A stretch of 64,000 nucleotides of DNA from Cobetia sp. L2A1. GTDB taxonomy: Bacteria; Pseudomonadota; Gammaproteobacteria; Pseudomonadales; Halomonadaceae. Shown piece after piece: positions 52,168 through 61,533 of the stretch. Position 1 is the first letter of the stretch, and every line of letters starts with the position of its first letter. The stretch lies in assembly GCF_009796845.1 (NCBI RefSeq), contig NZ_CP047025.1:620001-684000 (forward strand). The letters run 5' to 3'. Under the pieces are notes generated by a model that saw only the letters and a program-made list of their open reading frames with translations, made no database searches and had not been told where the DNA came from. The translations under genes and the position numbers were made by a program.

Positions 52168-52902
52168 TCAGGCTTCGTGGTCATGAACCTCTACGCTGAC
52201 CTGATCGCCTTCGCCTGTCATCATCACCGCGAGGGCTTCCAGCGTTGCCGGGTCCTGCTCGCGGATCTGATTCGCCACAGCACGCTGGAAGAAGTAGACC
52301 ACATCATGGCGGCTGCGGCCGGGGTACAGGCAGTCATCACCTGCCAGCACTGGCGTCTGGGTAACCCGAGCTTCATCGACCAATAGTGCTTCGATGTTAC
52401 CATCACTGTACAGGCGCCAGCCGAAGACCTGCTTGAGCTGCCACTGCGATGCACCGCTGGTCATGCACAGAGCATGCGTTCCCAGCGTATCAGGCAGCTG
52501 CTGCAGTAACGTGGTCTTTTCCGACGCTTCGTAGTCGTAATAGGCCGCAGCGTGCTCCAGCTCGAACACCTTGTGTTCAGGTGCCAGCATGAAGACATCA
52601 TCGGTTTCCGGATCGCGATAACCGACGAAGTGACCTTGCTGTGGGTCTTCAAGTTCATGGCAGGGGATTAGACTTTCCATCCACGGCACCATGCCGACGA
52701 CTTCACCATCCTCGCGCAGCCCCCAAGCCAGTACCGGAATGCTGTAATAGCTCTCGGGGTCACTGTCGAGCTGATAGAGCATTTCCAGGCCATCATTCTC
52801 CGGTGCAAGACGCAGCACGCGGCGCCTTGCACGCATTCTGTCGCGCATGACACTCAGGTCGATGACCTTGGCACAGCGGGGGGAAGAAACTGGTACGCCC
52901 AT
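52168..52902 (-). CDS. Unrecognised conserved-looking protein
   Basis: 244 residues; I do not recognise the family. No signal peptide or membrane segment. An Arg-rich stretch (about 19-31) near the N-terminus is followed by a mixed alpha/beta region with acidic loops (VGYRDPETDDVFMLAPEHK, YYDYEASEKTTLLQQLPD) and a His/Glu-rich tail. GAGGAGG lies 7 bases before the ATG at 52902, and codon use is as in neighbours, so the gene is real. It converges on tusA with 26 bases between stops. Confidence 0.75.
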   Translation of the reverse strand: MGVPVSSPRCAKVIDLSVMRDRMRARRRVLRLAPENDGLEMLYQLDSDPESYYSIPVLAWGLREDGEVVGMVPWMESLIPCHELEDPQQGHFVGYRDPETDDVFMLAPEHKVFELEHAAAYYDYEASEKTTLLQQLPDTLGTHALCMTSGASQWQLKQVFGWRLYSDGNIEALLVDEARVTQTPVLAGDDCLYPGRSRHDVVYFFQRAVANQIREQDPATLEALAVMMTGEGDQVSVEVHDHEA

Positions 52903-53215
52903 GACGAACCCTCCTCAGCAGCTTGTCGATCGCCCTCGGCGTGTGCTGGTATGCCTTCACCTCATTCACACATGGTGAATCTCGGGATAAAGGACATACC
53001 GCCCTTACTAATCATTAGCACAGCCTGAGCAATGACGGTAACCCCTCTTTGGACGAAATGACCGTCTATCCGTACTTTTTTGTTTAAACGCAAGAGCCCA
53101 CTGACTGGGTGATGAACCAATCAGTGGGCTCTTGCGACATGTATTACCGTGTTGGGAAAGCCTGCTGTCAGGCTTTCTATGGCGTAGCCCGCAACACACA
53201 TGCCCCATATGGCGC
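52903..53215. other. Intergenic region between unrecognised gene and MATE gene
   Basis: No gene seen in 313 bases. Besides the long hairpin at 53089 it holds a 9-bp stem (53156-53164 and 53169-53177, loop CTGT) closer to the MATE gene. The rest should carry the promoter of the minus-strand gene at 52902. Confidence 0.5.
53089..53136 (-). terminator. Long hairpin downstream of the MATE gene
   Basis: Perfect 16-bp stem (53089-53104 and 53121-53136) with a 16-base loop. On the minus strand it is followed by TTTAAAC, so a weak terminator. Confidence 0.55.
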
Positions 53216-54697
53216 CTATCCGGGAAGGCCATCACCGGCAATGGCACGACGTGCAATTATCCATAGTCGCCAGCCGAGTAGAATCGCGGCCACTGTGAGG
53301 CCCGCGACCATACCAATCCAATAGCCATAGACACCCATTTCTTCTACATGCCATGGCCAGACGGGGAACGCTTCGCTACCGACACCCAATAGGTGACCAC
53401 CGCCCAGTCCGACGATCCAGTAGGCGAACATGGTAATCAACATGATGATGCGAGTGTCCTTGAAGCCACGCAATGCACCAGCCATTGCGACCTGCAAGGA
53501 GTCGGATACTTGATAGAGCATCGCTAACGTAATCAATGATAGCGCCAGTGCTTGTACCTTGAGGTTATTGGTATAGAGGGCGACTGCCGGCTCAGCCAGT
53601 ACCCAGATCACCAGGTCATTGACCAGCGCCACCACTAACGAGAAGGCGACACCGTTCCAGGCGACGAAACGGGCCTCGCGCATATCGCCACGTCCGATGG
53701 TATGACCGACGCGCACAGTGAGTGCCATCGCCATGGAGAGCGGTAGCATGAAGAGTAGTGAAGTGAAATTGAGCGCCACCTGATGTGCAGCGACCTTGGT
53801 TTCACCAAAGCTGGCGACGAACAGGGCAATTACCGTGAATAGGGTAACTTCGAAGAAGATGGCGATACCAATAGGTAGACCGACCTTGAGCAACTCCGAG
53901 ATCTTCTTCAGTTGAGGAGCGCTGGGATGGCACCAGAGCGCGACGGCCTTGTAAGCACTGCAGCGTCGGGTATAAACGAACATGCTCAGGCACATGATCC
54001 ACATGGCCAGGCCTGTCGCGATACCACAGCCGGCGGCTCCCATGGCAGGAATATCGCCCAATAGCCCGGGCAAGGTGATACCCAGTAGCTCATCCACACC
54101 CGCGGAGCCGTAGATCAACATGTAGTTGAGCGGAATATTCGACAGTAGCCCTATCAGGCTAATGATCAGGGCAGGGCGGGTATGATTCATACCATCAGAA
54201 TACGCTCTCAGCACTTGATAGAAGGCTGCCCCTGGCATGCCCCACGCAATGGCCATCAAGTAGAGCGTTGCTTGCTCGGCGACGGCGGCAGGCACGTCCA
54301 TGGCCGTGAAGATAGGTGCTGCCAGATACCATAGCGCTAGCGCTGACACGCCACCGAGCACGAGGGAAATCCATAGCGATTGATGCACATTGTCGCGAAC
54401 TTCGCCGCTACGATTGCCTCCCATCAGCTGTGCGACAACAGGTGTCAGTCCCATCAGTGTGCCAGCCATCAGCAACAGCAAGGGCACCCAGAGGCTTGAG
54501 CCTACCGAAACGGCGGCAAGGTCTGTGGCGCTAGAGCGTCCCGTCATCAGTATGTCTACAGCACTCATGCCCGCTTGAGCTAGTTGAGCGCCACAGATGG
54601 GTAGCGCCAGTGTAAGTAAACGTGAAGTTTCTGCACGCACCCGAGGAATAAGGGGGGGAGGCGAGCCTGAAGAGGGCAATGGATCAGCGGCGTGCAC
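53216..54697 (-). CDS. MATE family efflux protein (NorM-like)
   Basis: 493-residue inner-membrane exporter with twelve hydrophobic segments in two halves. MATE marks: LALPICGAQLAQAGMSAVDILMTG in the first helix region, GLTPVVAQLMGG, and in the second half GLPIGIAIFFEVTLFTVIALF and LSMAMALTVRVGHTIG, shown as short blocks. NorM proteins exchange drugs or cationic compounds for sodium or protons. The N-terminal ~20 residues are Pro/Ser-rich. AGGAG lies about 11 bases before the ATG at 54697. A Fur-like sequence sits just upstream. Confidence 0.9.
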   Translation of the reverse strand: MHAADPLPSSGSPPPLIPRVRAETSRLLTLALPICGAQLAQAGMSAVDILMTGRSSATDLAAVSVGSSLWVPLLLLMAGTLMGLTPVVAQLMGGNRSGEVRDNVHQSLWISLVLGGVSALALWYLAAPIFTAMDVPAAVAEQATLYLMAIAWGMPGAAFYQVLRAYSDGMNHTRPALIISLIGLLSNIPLNYMLIYGSAGVDELLGITLPGLLGDIPAMGAAGCGIATGLAMWIMCLSMFVYTRRCSAYKAVALWCHPSAPQLKKISELLKVGLPIGIAIFFEVTLFTVIALFVASFGETKVAAHQVALNFTSLLFMLPLSMAMALTVRVGHTIGRGDMREARFVAWNGVAFSLVVALVNDLVIWVLAEPAVALYTNNLKVQALALSLITLAMLYQVSDSLQVAMAGALRGFKDTRIIMLITMFAYWIVGLGGGHLLGVGSEAFPVWPWHVEEMGVYGYWIGMVAGLTVAAILLGWRLWIIARRAIAGDGLPG

Positions 54698-54712
54698 GAT
54701 GGGCTCCTGCTA

Positions 54713-54731
54713 GTAATTGAGAATCATTCTT
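54713..54731. promoter_or_regulatory. Fur-like box before the MATE gene
   Basis: GTAATTGAGAATCATTCTT matches the 19-bp Fur consensus in 13 positions, including the inner GA-AATCATT. It is 16 bases upstream of the MATE start. Confidence 0.45.
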
Positions 54732-54931
54732 GCTTAAGGGCGCCATCCTAGCAGATAAGGCCTGCCTGAGGGACGGAGTAGAGTGAATTATCGTGGCTAT
54801 GCAGTGGGCTGTCAGCTGGAATGACGTTCAATAGGCAAGCGACGTACAATGACCACATCCAGAGGGCGATAGACAGCCTGCTGTGTCTCCACTGACATTG
54901 TCACGCGTGCCGTGACTGCTGAGAGTTGCCC

Positions 54932-55603
54932 GTGCTGTTGTCTCCAGAGTTCCATTCCTCTCATTGCTCAAACAATGCCGGTATCGTTGCCTCTGAGGCG
55001 ACTCGGTCTGAGGCGTTACGCACCGATGATCTGACACTTCTTATCGCCTTATTCGATCGCTTGTTCGACGATACCTTCAATACTCTCTTGCGCTGTGCGC
55101 CTGATGAGCCGCTCTATTTACCAGCAGGGGTAGGGCCGGCTGAAGCGGCTGATCTCCAGCACCATCGCATCTATCTGGCGCGTGGTTACTTTTCCAGTGC
55201 ACTGCATGAAATCAGTCATTGGTGCATCGCGGGCGCAGAGCGCCGCCTCCGTGAGGATTACGGCTATTGGTATGCGCCCGATGGACGTAATGTGGCGCAG
55301 CAGAAAGCCTTTGAAAGTGTTGAGGTCGCCCCACAGGCACTGGAGAAGTTATTCCACGCAGCTGTCGGGAAGCCGTTTCATGTCAGTGTCGATAATCTCG
55401 AAATTGAGGTCGATCGTGAAACCTTTGCTTGCCGCGTCACTCAGCGTTCTGTTGAGTTTGCGCAACATGGGTTACCGGCAAGAGCTGCGGCATTTTGTCA
55501 TGCGCTTGAACATGTCTGGCAGCACGGAGTGTCACTGGAGCAAGCGATAAAGGAAGCACTACCGCTATTACCCCCACCGGGTGAGGACGGACGAGTCGCG
55601 TGA
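54932..55603 (+). CDS. epmC: Elongation factor P hydroxylase EpmC
   Basis: Hydroxylates the modified lysine of elongation factor P, last step of EF-P maturation. About 223 residues. Marks: DEPLYLPAG, the HExxH-like SALHEISHWCIAGAERR, DYGYWYAPDGRN, KAFESVEVAPQALEKLF and FHVSVDNLE. Start codon is uncertain: TTG at 54926 or GTG at 54932; GAGAG ends at 54925 and suits the GTG. The residues before about 30 are not conserved. epmA and epmB are not in the window. Confidence 0.9.
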   Translation: MLLSPEFHSSHCSNNAGIVASEATRSEALRTDDLTLLIALFDRLFDDTFNTLLRCAPDEPLYLPAGVGPAEAADLQHHRIYLARGYFSSALHEISHWCIAGAERRLREDYGYWYAPDGRNVAQQKAFESVEVAPQALEKLFHAAVGKPFHVSVDNLEIEVDRETFACRVTQRSVEFAQHGLPARAAAFCHALEHVWQHGVSLEQAIKEALPLLPPPGEDGRVA

Positions 55604-55696
55604 TACGTGCTTACCGTGGTTATGACGCAGTGGCAGGATTGCGCTTTACGCAAGTCAGCGTTGCACTCACGTTGCGGTTGGAAAGGGTTTGTGATT

Positions 55697-55725
55697 AGAA
55701 TGATTCGCATTGTCACAATCATTCT
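55697..55725. promoter_or_regulatory. Fur-like operator before the iron-binding protein gene
   Basis: Two AGAATGATT arms in perfect inverted orientation (55697-55705 and 55717-55725) separated by 11 bases, with a further CATT between, fitting overlapping Fur boxes. Located 53 bases before the fbpA start. Confidence 0.65.
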
Positions 55726-55777
55726 GCTTTTCCCGGATTGTCGGGCATGGGCGGAGACCTTTGAACAGGGGTATTCG

Positions 55778-56824
55778 ATGACGGCTGTATCCATGATTTC
55801 TGCATCCTCCGCTCGTAAGTTGCTACTTGGCGCACTTGTGGGTGTCACCGCGGTAACTGCAATGCCGGCGCAGGCCCAGGAAGAGGTCAATGTCTATTCC
55901 TATCGTCAGGCTTATCTGATTGAGCCGTTCCTCAAGGAGTTCACTGAGGAAACTGGCGTGAAGGTCAATGTCGTCTTTGCCAAGCAGGGCCTGGCAGAGC
56001 GCCTCAAGCGCGAAGGACGTAATACACCTGCTGATGTGCTGCTGACCGTCGATGTGGGTCGCCTTCAGGAGTTGGTCGATGAGGAGCTGGTCAAGAGCGT
56101 CAACGACAGCGTCATTGAAGCCAATCTACCGGCGCAGTATCACGGCCCGGACAACCAGTGGTTCGGTATCACTACTCGTGCTCGTGTGCTTTACACCAGC
56201 GTAGATCGTCTTGATGCTGGCCAGGTCTCGAGCTATGACGATCTGGCTGATCCGAGCCTGAAGGGCCGTGTCTGCTCGCGTGCCGGTGATCACCCGTACA
56301 ACGTAGCGCTGATTGCCTCGCGCATTGCGCACAATGGCGAAGAAGCGACCCGTGAGTGGCTGGAAGGCTTCAAGGATAATCTGGCGCGCAAGCCTCAGGG
56401 TGGCGACCGTGACCAGATCAAGGCGATACGAGATAACGTCTGCGACGTAGCCATTGGTAATAGCTACTACTACGGCAATATGTTGAATAACGAAGAGCAA
56501 CGCCCGTGGGCCGAGAAAGCACGCATCGAATTCCCGGATCAGAACGGCGTCGGCACGCACATGAACATCTCCGGTATGGCGATGACCAAGTACGCGCCGC
56601 ATGAAGAGAATGCGCTCAAACTGATGCGTTTCCTGACCGAAAAGACCGCGCAGCACATGTATGCTGAGGTCAATTACGAATATCCGGCCAATCCGGAAGC
56701 AGAGAGTTCAGAGTTGCTCGCCTCCTGGGGTGAGTTCAAACAGGATGATCTGTCACTGACGGACATTGCCAAGTATCGCAAGCGCGCCGCGCAGATGGTC
56801 AATGAAGTCGGTTTCAACCAGTAA
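55778..56824 (+). CDS. fbpA: Ferric iron ABC transporter periplasmic binding protein
   Basis: Binds free Fe3+ in the periplasm for import without siderophore. 348 residues with a signal peptide (LLLGALVGVTAVTAMPAQA, cleavage after AQA at about residue 33). Family marks: NVYSYRQAYLIEPFLKEFTEET, FAKQGLAERL, ADVLLTVDVGRL, and the iron-binding tyrosines in IGNSYYYGNML. The frame is open from 55607; the ATG at 55778 follows AGGGG by 7 bases, and a second at 55793 is possible. It sits behind a Fur-like operator and before the permease gene. Confidence 0.92.
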   Translation: MTAVSMISASSARKLLLGALVGVTAVTAMPAQAQEEVNVYSYRQAYLIEPFLKEFTEETGVKVNVVFAKQGLAERLKREGRNTPADVLLTVDVGRLQELVDEELVKSVNDSVIEANLPAQYHGPDNQWFGITTRARVLYTSVDRLDAGQVSSYDDLADPSLKGRVCSRAGDHPYNVALIASRIAHNGEEATREWLEGFKDNLARKPQGGDRDQIKAIRDNVCDVAIGNSYYYGNMLNNEEQRPWAEKARIEFPDQNGVGTHMNISGMAMTKYAPHEENALKLMRFLTEKTAQHMYAEVNYEYPANPEAESSELLASWGEFKQDDLSLTDIAKYRKRAAQMVNEVGFNQ

Positions 56825-56868
56825 AGGCGCTCGCCGACGGGAAATACCGCCGAGCGAGACGTCATGAA

Positions 56869-56910
56869 CGAAGAGGGGCTGTCGCCAAGCGACAGCCCCT
56901 CTTCGTTTGC
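56869..56910 (+). terminator. Terminator between fbpA and the permease gene
   Basis: Perfect 17-bp stem (56869-56885 and 56889-56905), loop CAA, then TTTGCTT. Likely lets fbpA be made in excess of the permease. Confidence 0.88.
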
Positions 56911-56964
56911 TTAATCCATGTAAAATAGACGCAATTGCAGTTGGCGGGATAGCGAGGAAGTGAG

Positions 56965-58761
56965 ATGACGCAAGGCAAGCGGCTGTTGGCAGAGCAAGGT
57001 GCGGGCCTTGAAGGTGCTTCTTTCACGATGAAGAGCAACGCAGGTGGCTCACCCAGTAGCGACATGACAACTGATGATGCTGCCATTCGGCGCCGTCAGC
57101 GTCGTCTCGGCACTCATATGGGATGGTTCGTCACTGCATGGGGCGTCGCAGTACTGGTGGTCATGCCGGTGTTGGCCATCATCTGGTTGGCATTGTTTGG
57201 CGATGACGGCAGTGATCAGGCAGGTGTTGGCATCTGGCCGCATCTGGTATCTACCGTGCTGCCGGATTACGTGATGACAAGCCTCGCGCTAGTGGCGGGA
57301 GTGGCGGTGCTAAGTGGCAGCATGGGCGTGGTCTCGGCCTGGCTGACGACCATGTATCAGTTTCCGATGCGGCGCACCTTTGAGTGGTCGTTGCTGCTGC
57401 CATTCGCGATCCCTGCCAACGTGATCGCCTATATCTATACCGATGTCTTCGAGTACGCGGGGCCCTTTCAGGGTGCGCTGCGGGCACTGTTTGGCTGGAA
57501 CTCACCTCAGGATTACTACTTCCCAGAGATCCGAAGCCTGGGCGGCGCCATCATAATGCTGTCACTGGTGCTGTTTCCCTATGTCTTCATGCTGGCACGC
57601 TCAGCATTTCTCGATCAGTCGCCCTCGCTGAGAGATGCCAGTCGTACCCTGGGCTGCAATGGCTGGCAGAGTTTCTGGCGCGTGGCGTTACCCAGTGCTC
57701 GCCCAGCGATTGCCGTCGGCCTGGCATTGGCCATGATGGAGGCGCTCAATGATTTCGGTACGGTTGATTACTTTGCGGTACGCTCGCTCACGGCTGGCAT
57801 CTTCAACGTCTGGCTCAACATGGGTAGCCTGCGCGGCGCGGCACAGATCGCGCTATGCCTGATGATCTTCGTGGTGACGCTTATCTGGTTGGAGCGTCAT
57901 GCACGCCGCCGTCAGCGCCAGTTTGGCAAGGGCGATCGTTATCGCCGCTATCAGCGTCCTCGGCTAACTGGCTGGCGCGCGGCAATGGCGTCGCTGGCGT
58001 GCTTGCTGCCGCTGCTATTCGGTTTTCTACTTCCTGTCGGACTGCTGGCGCGTCACGCCATTCGCTACTTCGATGAGTCGTGGACGCTCGACTTTGCTGG
58101 CTACGCACTGAATAGTCTGATGCTGGCAGTCAGTGCAGCAGTACTGACCTTGATCATTGGTGTACTGCTGGCCTACGCCAAGCGACTGGACCGTACTTCC
58201 AGCGTGCAACAGGCGCTCAAGCTATCGAGCCTCGGCTATGCCATGCCCGGTGCAGTACTGGGCTTGGGTGTACTAGTGCCACTCGCCGGCTTTGATAATG
58301 CGTTGGATAGCTTCATGCGTGCCAACTTCGGTATCTCCACCGGTCTACTGCTGACAGGCACCATGGGGGCAATCATCATTGCGTATGTTGTGCGCTTTCT
58401 GGCGATTGCGGCCGGGGCAATCGAATCGAGCCTCGATAAGGTCACACCCTCCATGGACATGGCGGCACGCTCTCTGGGCGAGAATACGCTCTCGACGCTC
58501 AGGCGCGTCCATCTACCCCTGATTCGACCAGGGCTCTTGACCGCGGCGTTGGTGGTATTCGTGGATGCCATGAAGGAGTTGCCTGCCACGTTGCTGCTGC
58601 GGCCCTTCAACTTTGACACTCTCGCTACGCATGTCTATCAGTACGCCTCTGATGAAATGCTTGAACAGGCTGCCCTGCCAGCGTTAGTGATCGTCGTGGT
58701 TGGTATCCTGCCGGTGATCGTGATCTCGCGCACTATCGTTGCCTCGCGTAGCGAGAATTAA
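56965..58761 (+). CDS. fbpB: Ferric iron ABC transporter permease (fused two-domain)
   Basis: 598-residue membrane protein with about twelve helices in two homologous permease halves, as in FbpB/SfuB. Each half has an EAA loop: DASRTLGCNGWQSFWRVALP in the first and MAARSLGENTLSTLRRVHLP in the second. An N-terminal ~50-residue polar segment precedes the first helix (GWFVTAWGVAVLVVMPVLAI). AGGAAG precedes the ATG. No ATP-binding subunit gene (fbpC) follows within the window; an HPP protein gene comes next. Confidence 0.92.
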   Translation: MTQGKRLLAEQGAGLEGASFTMKSNAGGSPSSDMTTDDAAIRRRQRRLGTHMGWFVTAWGVAVLVVMPVLAIIWLALFGDDGSDQAGVGIWPHLVSTVLPDYVMTSLALVAGVAVLSGSMGVVSAWLTTMYQFPMRRTFEWSLLLPFAIPANVIAYIYTDVFEYAGPFQGALRALFGWNSPQDYYFPEIRSLGGAIIMLSLVLFPYVFMLARSAFLDQSPSLRDASRTLGCNGWQSFWRVALPSARPAIAVGLALAMMEALNDFGTVDYFAVRSLTAGIFNVWLNMGSLRGAAQIALCLMIFVVTLIWLERHARRRQRQFGKGDRYRRYQRPRLTGWRAAMASLACLLPLLFGFLLPVGLLARHAIRYFDESWTLDFAGYALNSLMLAVSAAVLTLIIGVLLAYAKRLDRTSSVQQALKLSSLGYAMPGAVLGLGVLVPLAGFDNALDSFMRANFGISTGLLLTGTMGAIIIAYVVRFLAIAAGAIESSLDKVTPSMDMAARSLGENTLSTLRRVHLPLIRPGLLTAALVVFVDAMKELPATLLLRPFNFDTLATHVYQYASDEMLEQAALPALVIVVVGILPVIVISRTIVASRSEN

Positions 58762-58892
58762 GCCTGACGCTGCCTGAGCTTATTTCCATACAGCAGTTGC
58801 TCGTGCCATGTGCTTCGCATAGTGTGCATTGCTCGATAAATAGCGTGGACTGCTCGAGAAGTACACCATGAACATGTGCGGATATTGAAGAT

Positions 58893-59429
58893 ATGATCAA
58901 GCCTTACGTTGCCAAGATGCGTGGTGGACCCCTGACACGAGGCAAGCCACATATTGCTGATGCACTGTGGTCATGGTTGGGTGCCTTTCTTGGTATGGCA
59001 CTGATTGGCTGGTTGTCTTCACACTACTTTGCGGTCAGCTCTCTGTTGCTGGTGGGGTCTTTCGGTGCCACCTCGGTATTGTTATATGGTGCCCCCCATA
59101 GCCCGTTGGCTCAGCCACGTAATGTGGTGGGAGGCAATATGTTGTCGGCGCTGGTGGGAGTCGCCTGCTTTCAATGGCTAGGTGATAGCTGGCTGGCGGC
59201 TGCCATGGCCGTGTCGGTGGCGCTGCTGGTGATGCAGCTGACGCACACGTTGCATCCTCCCGGTGGTGCCACGGCCTTGATTGCCGTGATTGGTGGGCCG
59301 ACGCTCCATGAGCTGGGGTACTGGTACGCACTGCTGCCAGTGGGGTTGGGCTGCCTGGCGATGCTGGTACTGGCGGTGTTGATCAACAATCTGGCGCGCC
59401 ATCGCCGCTATCCGTTGCACTGGCACTGA
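58893..59429 (+). CDS. HPP family membrane protein
   Basis: 178-residue protein with four to five hydrophobic segments. The family motif HPPGGATALIA (from about residue 121) is intact, preceded by QLTHTL; GSFGATSVLLYGAPHSPLAQPRNVVGGN is the other conserved block, shown in parts. HPP proteins are linked to nitrite or other anion transport in chloroplasts and cyanobacteria; the bacterial role is open. Weak ribosome site (GAAG). Stands alone. Confidence 0.85.
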   Translation: MIKPYVAKMRGGPLTRGKPHIADALWSWLGAFLGMALIGWLSSHYFAVSSLLLVGSFGATSVLLYGAPHSPLAQPRNVVGGNMLSALVGVACFQWLGDSWLAAAMAVSVALLVMQLTHTLHPPGGATALIAVIGGPTLHELGYWYALLPVGLGCLAMLVLAVLINNLARHRRYPLHWH

Positions 59430-59724
59430 GGCGTTTTTTTGTTGCTCCATCAAGTGGAGCAGGCGTGTCTTGCCCCATTATGCAAAGCCCCTCGGTGCTG
59501 CCACTCAAATACGTGTGACGTCGGCTTCTGCAGTATCGAGCGGAAAGTGGTAGACTGGGCCATCGCCTGACGCGAGCGACTGGCAGCAGCACGACGAGGT
59601 CTCCCTGACCGACTCCATCATCTCTGCGCCTGATACGCCTCGCCCCCCCTCCCGGCACGTGCCCGGCCAGGCGCCATTCCTTAATGATCGACCAGTACGT
59701 GGCCGGTCAGCCGAAGAGATATTG

Positions 59725-61422
59725 ATGACTGAGACTACTGCCAATTCCGTCCCGGCTTTTGCCGCTCTGGGGCTATCTGCTCCTATTCTTAAAGCAATTG
59801 CCGAGATGGGCTATACCACGCCTTCTCCGGTACAGGCTGGTGCCATTCCTGCTGTGCTGGAAGGCCGTGATGTCATGGCTGCTGCGCGCACAGGTACCGG
59901 TAAAACTGCTGGTTTTGCACTGCCGCTGGTGGAGCGCCTGAGCCAAAGCACCCCTGCAGGTGCCCGCAAGATCAAGGCCTTGATCGTCACGCCCACACGG
60001 GAGTTGGCCGCACAGATCGACGACAACGTCACGGCGTATTCACGTCATCTCAAGCTGCGTAATGCGGTGGTATTTGGCGGTGTGAAGATCAACCCGCAAA
60101 TCAGTCGCCTGTCGACTGGTGTCGAGATTCTGACTGCCACACCGGGCCGTCTGCTTGATCTGCACTCTCAGAAAGCCATCGACTTCTCTGACCTTGAAAC
60201 ACTGGTGCTGGACGAAGCTGACCGCATGTTGGACATGGGCTTCATCCATGACATCCGCCGTCTTCTCAAGCTACTGCCGACCAAGCGTCAGACGCTGCTG
60301 TTTTCAGCGACGTTCTCCGATGAAATTCGCAGCATGACCAGCAAGCTGCTGAATAATCCGGTTGCCGTGGAAGCTAGTCCGCGTAACTCGGCTGCCGAGA
60401 AAGTCGAGCAGCATATCCACACCGTGGAGAAGAGCCACAAGCCTTCACTGCTCAAGCACCTGATCATCAAGGAAGACTGGCGCCAGGTGCTGGTCTTCAC
60501 CCGTACCAAGCACGGTGCCAACCGTCTGGCCACCAAGCTTGAAAAGTCCGGTATCAGTGCCGCGGCGATTCACGGCAACAAGAGTCAGAATGCGCGTACC
60601 AAGGCGTTGGCTGGTTTCAAGAACGGCGAAGTGCGTGTGCTGGTCGCGACCGATATCGCAGCTCGTGGTCTTGATATCGAGCAGCTGCCGCAGGTAGTGA
60701 ACTATGAATTACCCAATGTGCCGGAAGACTACGTACACCGTATTGGTCGTACTGGACGTGCCGGTGCAAGTGGTCGTGCCATCTCGCTGGTATCCAGTGA
60801 TGAGCGCAAGGAGCTGAACGGCATCGAGCGCCTGCTCAACGGCAAGCTCAAGCGTGTTGTCGTGGAAGGCTTCGTGCCAGAAGTCGATGTCGAGCCGGAA
60901 CGTGAGCCGCGTCAGCCGCGCGGCGGTCAGCGCTCAGGTACTGCCAAGCCGAGTCCCAAACCAGCCGGTGGTCAGCGTTCTGGCGGCCAGCGTTCTGACA
61001 GCAAGCCGACCAGTGAAGGTCGTGGCAATGGTGGCGGCCAGCGTACGGGCGGTCAGCGTTCTGATAGCCAGCGTACGGGCGGTCAGCGTTCTGATAGCCA
61101 GCGTACGGGCGGTCAGCGTTCTGATAGCCAGCGTACGGGCGGTCAGCGTTCTGATAGCCAGCGTACGGGCGGTCAGCGTACCGGCGGCCAGCACTCTGAC
61201 AGTCAGCGCCAAGCGACACCGCGTGTCGTGCAGGACGACGATAACCGTGGCAATCGCGCGCCTGCACCGCGTGAAGTTGATGGCAATCGCGTTGCCGCCC
61301 GCCCTGAAGTGGACGGCAACCGTGTGCCAGGTGCACAGCTGTCAAATGATGAGCAACCTCGTCGTCGTGCTCGCGGGGGACGTAATCGTTCCAGCGGCGG
61401 TAATGGTGGCCAGTCCAACTGA
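59725..61422 (+). CDS. rhlE: DEAD-box RNA helicase, RhlE type, with repeat tail
   Basis: 565-residue ATP-dependent RNA helicase, probably for ribosome assembly or mRNA turnover. Core motifs: Q motif with [25 protein letters not shown] (I), PTRELAAQI (Ia), [17 protein letters not shown] (II), FSATFS (III), [14 protein letters not shown] (V) and [10 protein letters not shown] (VI). From about residue 395 the tail is disordered, rich in Gly, Arg, Gln, Ser, and contains four perfect copies of a 10-residue repeat [10 protein letters not shown]. The frame is open from 59659; the ATG at 59725 ([12 protein letters not shown]) is preferred. The terminator at 61481 follows. Confidence 0.9.
   Translation: MTETTANSVPAFAALGLSAPILKAIAEMGYTTPSPVQAGAIPAVLEGRDVMAAARTGTGKTAGFALPLVERLSQSTPAGARKIKALIVTPTRELAAQIDDNVTAYSRHLKLRNAVVFGGVKINPQISRLSTGVEILTATPGRLLDLHSQKAIDFSDLETLVLDEADRMLDMGFIHDIRRLLKLLPTKRQTLLFSATFSDEIRSMTSKLLNNPVAVEASPRNSAAEKVEQHIHTVEKSHKPSLLKHLIIKEDWRQVLVFTRTKHGANRLATKLEKSGISAAAIHGNKSQNARTKALAGFKNGEVRVLVATDIAARGLDIEQLPQVVNYELPNVPEDYVHRIGRTGRAGASGRAISLVSSDERKELNGIERLLNGKLKRVVVEGFVPEVDVEPEREPRQPRGGQRSGTAKPSPKPAGGQRSGGQRSDSKPTSEGRGNGGGQRTGGQRSDSQRTGGQRSDSQRTGGQRSDSQRTGGQRSDSQRTGGQRTGGQHSDSQRQATPRVVQDDDNRGNRAPAPREVDGNRVAARPEVDGNRVPGAQLSNDEQPRRRARGGRNRSSGGNGGQSN
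61041..61180 (+). repeat. Tandem 30-bp repeats in the helicase tail
   Basis: Four identical copies (61041, 61071, 61101, 61131) of a 30-bp unit plus a partial fifth to 61180, in frame, coding [10 protein letters not shown]. Identity at synonymous sites shows recent expansion. Confidence 0.97.
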
Positions 61423-61480
61423 TCGACTGATGCCGTGAATGCTGAGTGTTGATCGTTATTCCTCTCGGTATGACACGTGT

Positions 61481-61517
61481 AAAAAAGCCCCGGTAACCAT
61501 TGGTTGCCGGGGCTTTT
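61481..61517. terminator. Bidirectional terminator, rhlE / exonuclease-like gene
   Basis: A stem of about 15 bp (left arm from 61483, right arm to 61517, one mismatch) with a short loop around CCATTGG, plus A-run and T-run. Between convergent genes. Confidence 0.88.
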
Positions 61518-61533
61518 CTATACTGAGTAGATA

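Noticed and set aside
59441..59461. Hairpin with nearby T-run after the HPP gene as a terminator
   Set aside because: The seven T precede the stem instead of following it on the plus strand, and the minus strand offers no T-run after it.
61041..61180. Regular 30-bp repeats as a CRISPR array
   Set aside because: The copies are directly adjacent without spacers, in frame within the helicase gene, and no cas genes are present.
60934..61212. Minus-strand repeat protein (repeated [10 protein letters not shown]) opposite the helicase tail
   Set aside because: It is only the antisense reading of the 30-bp repeats.
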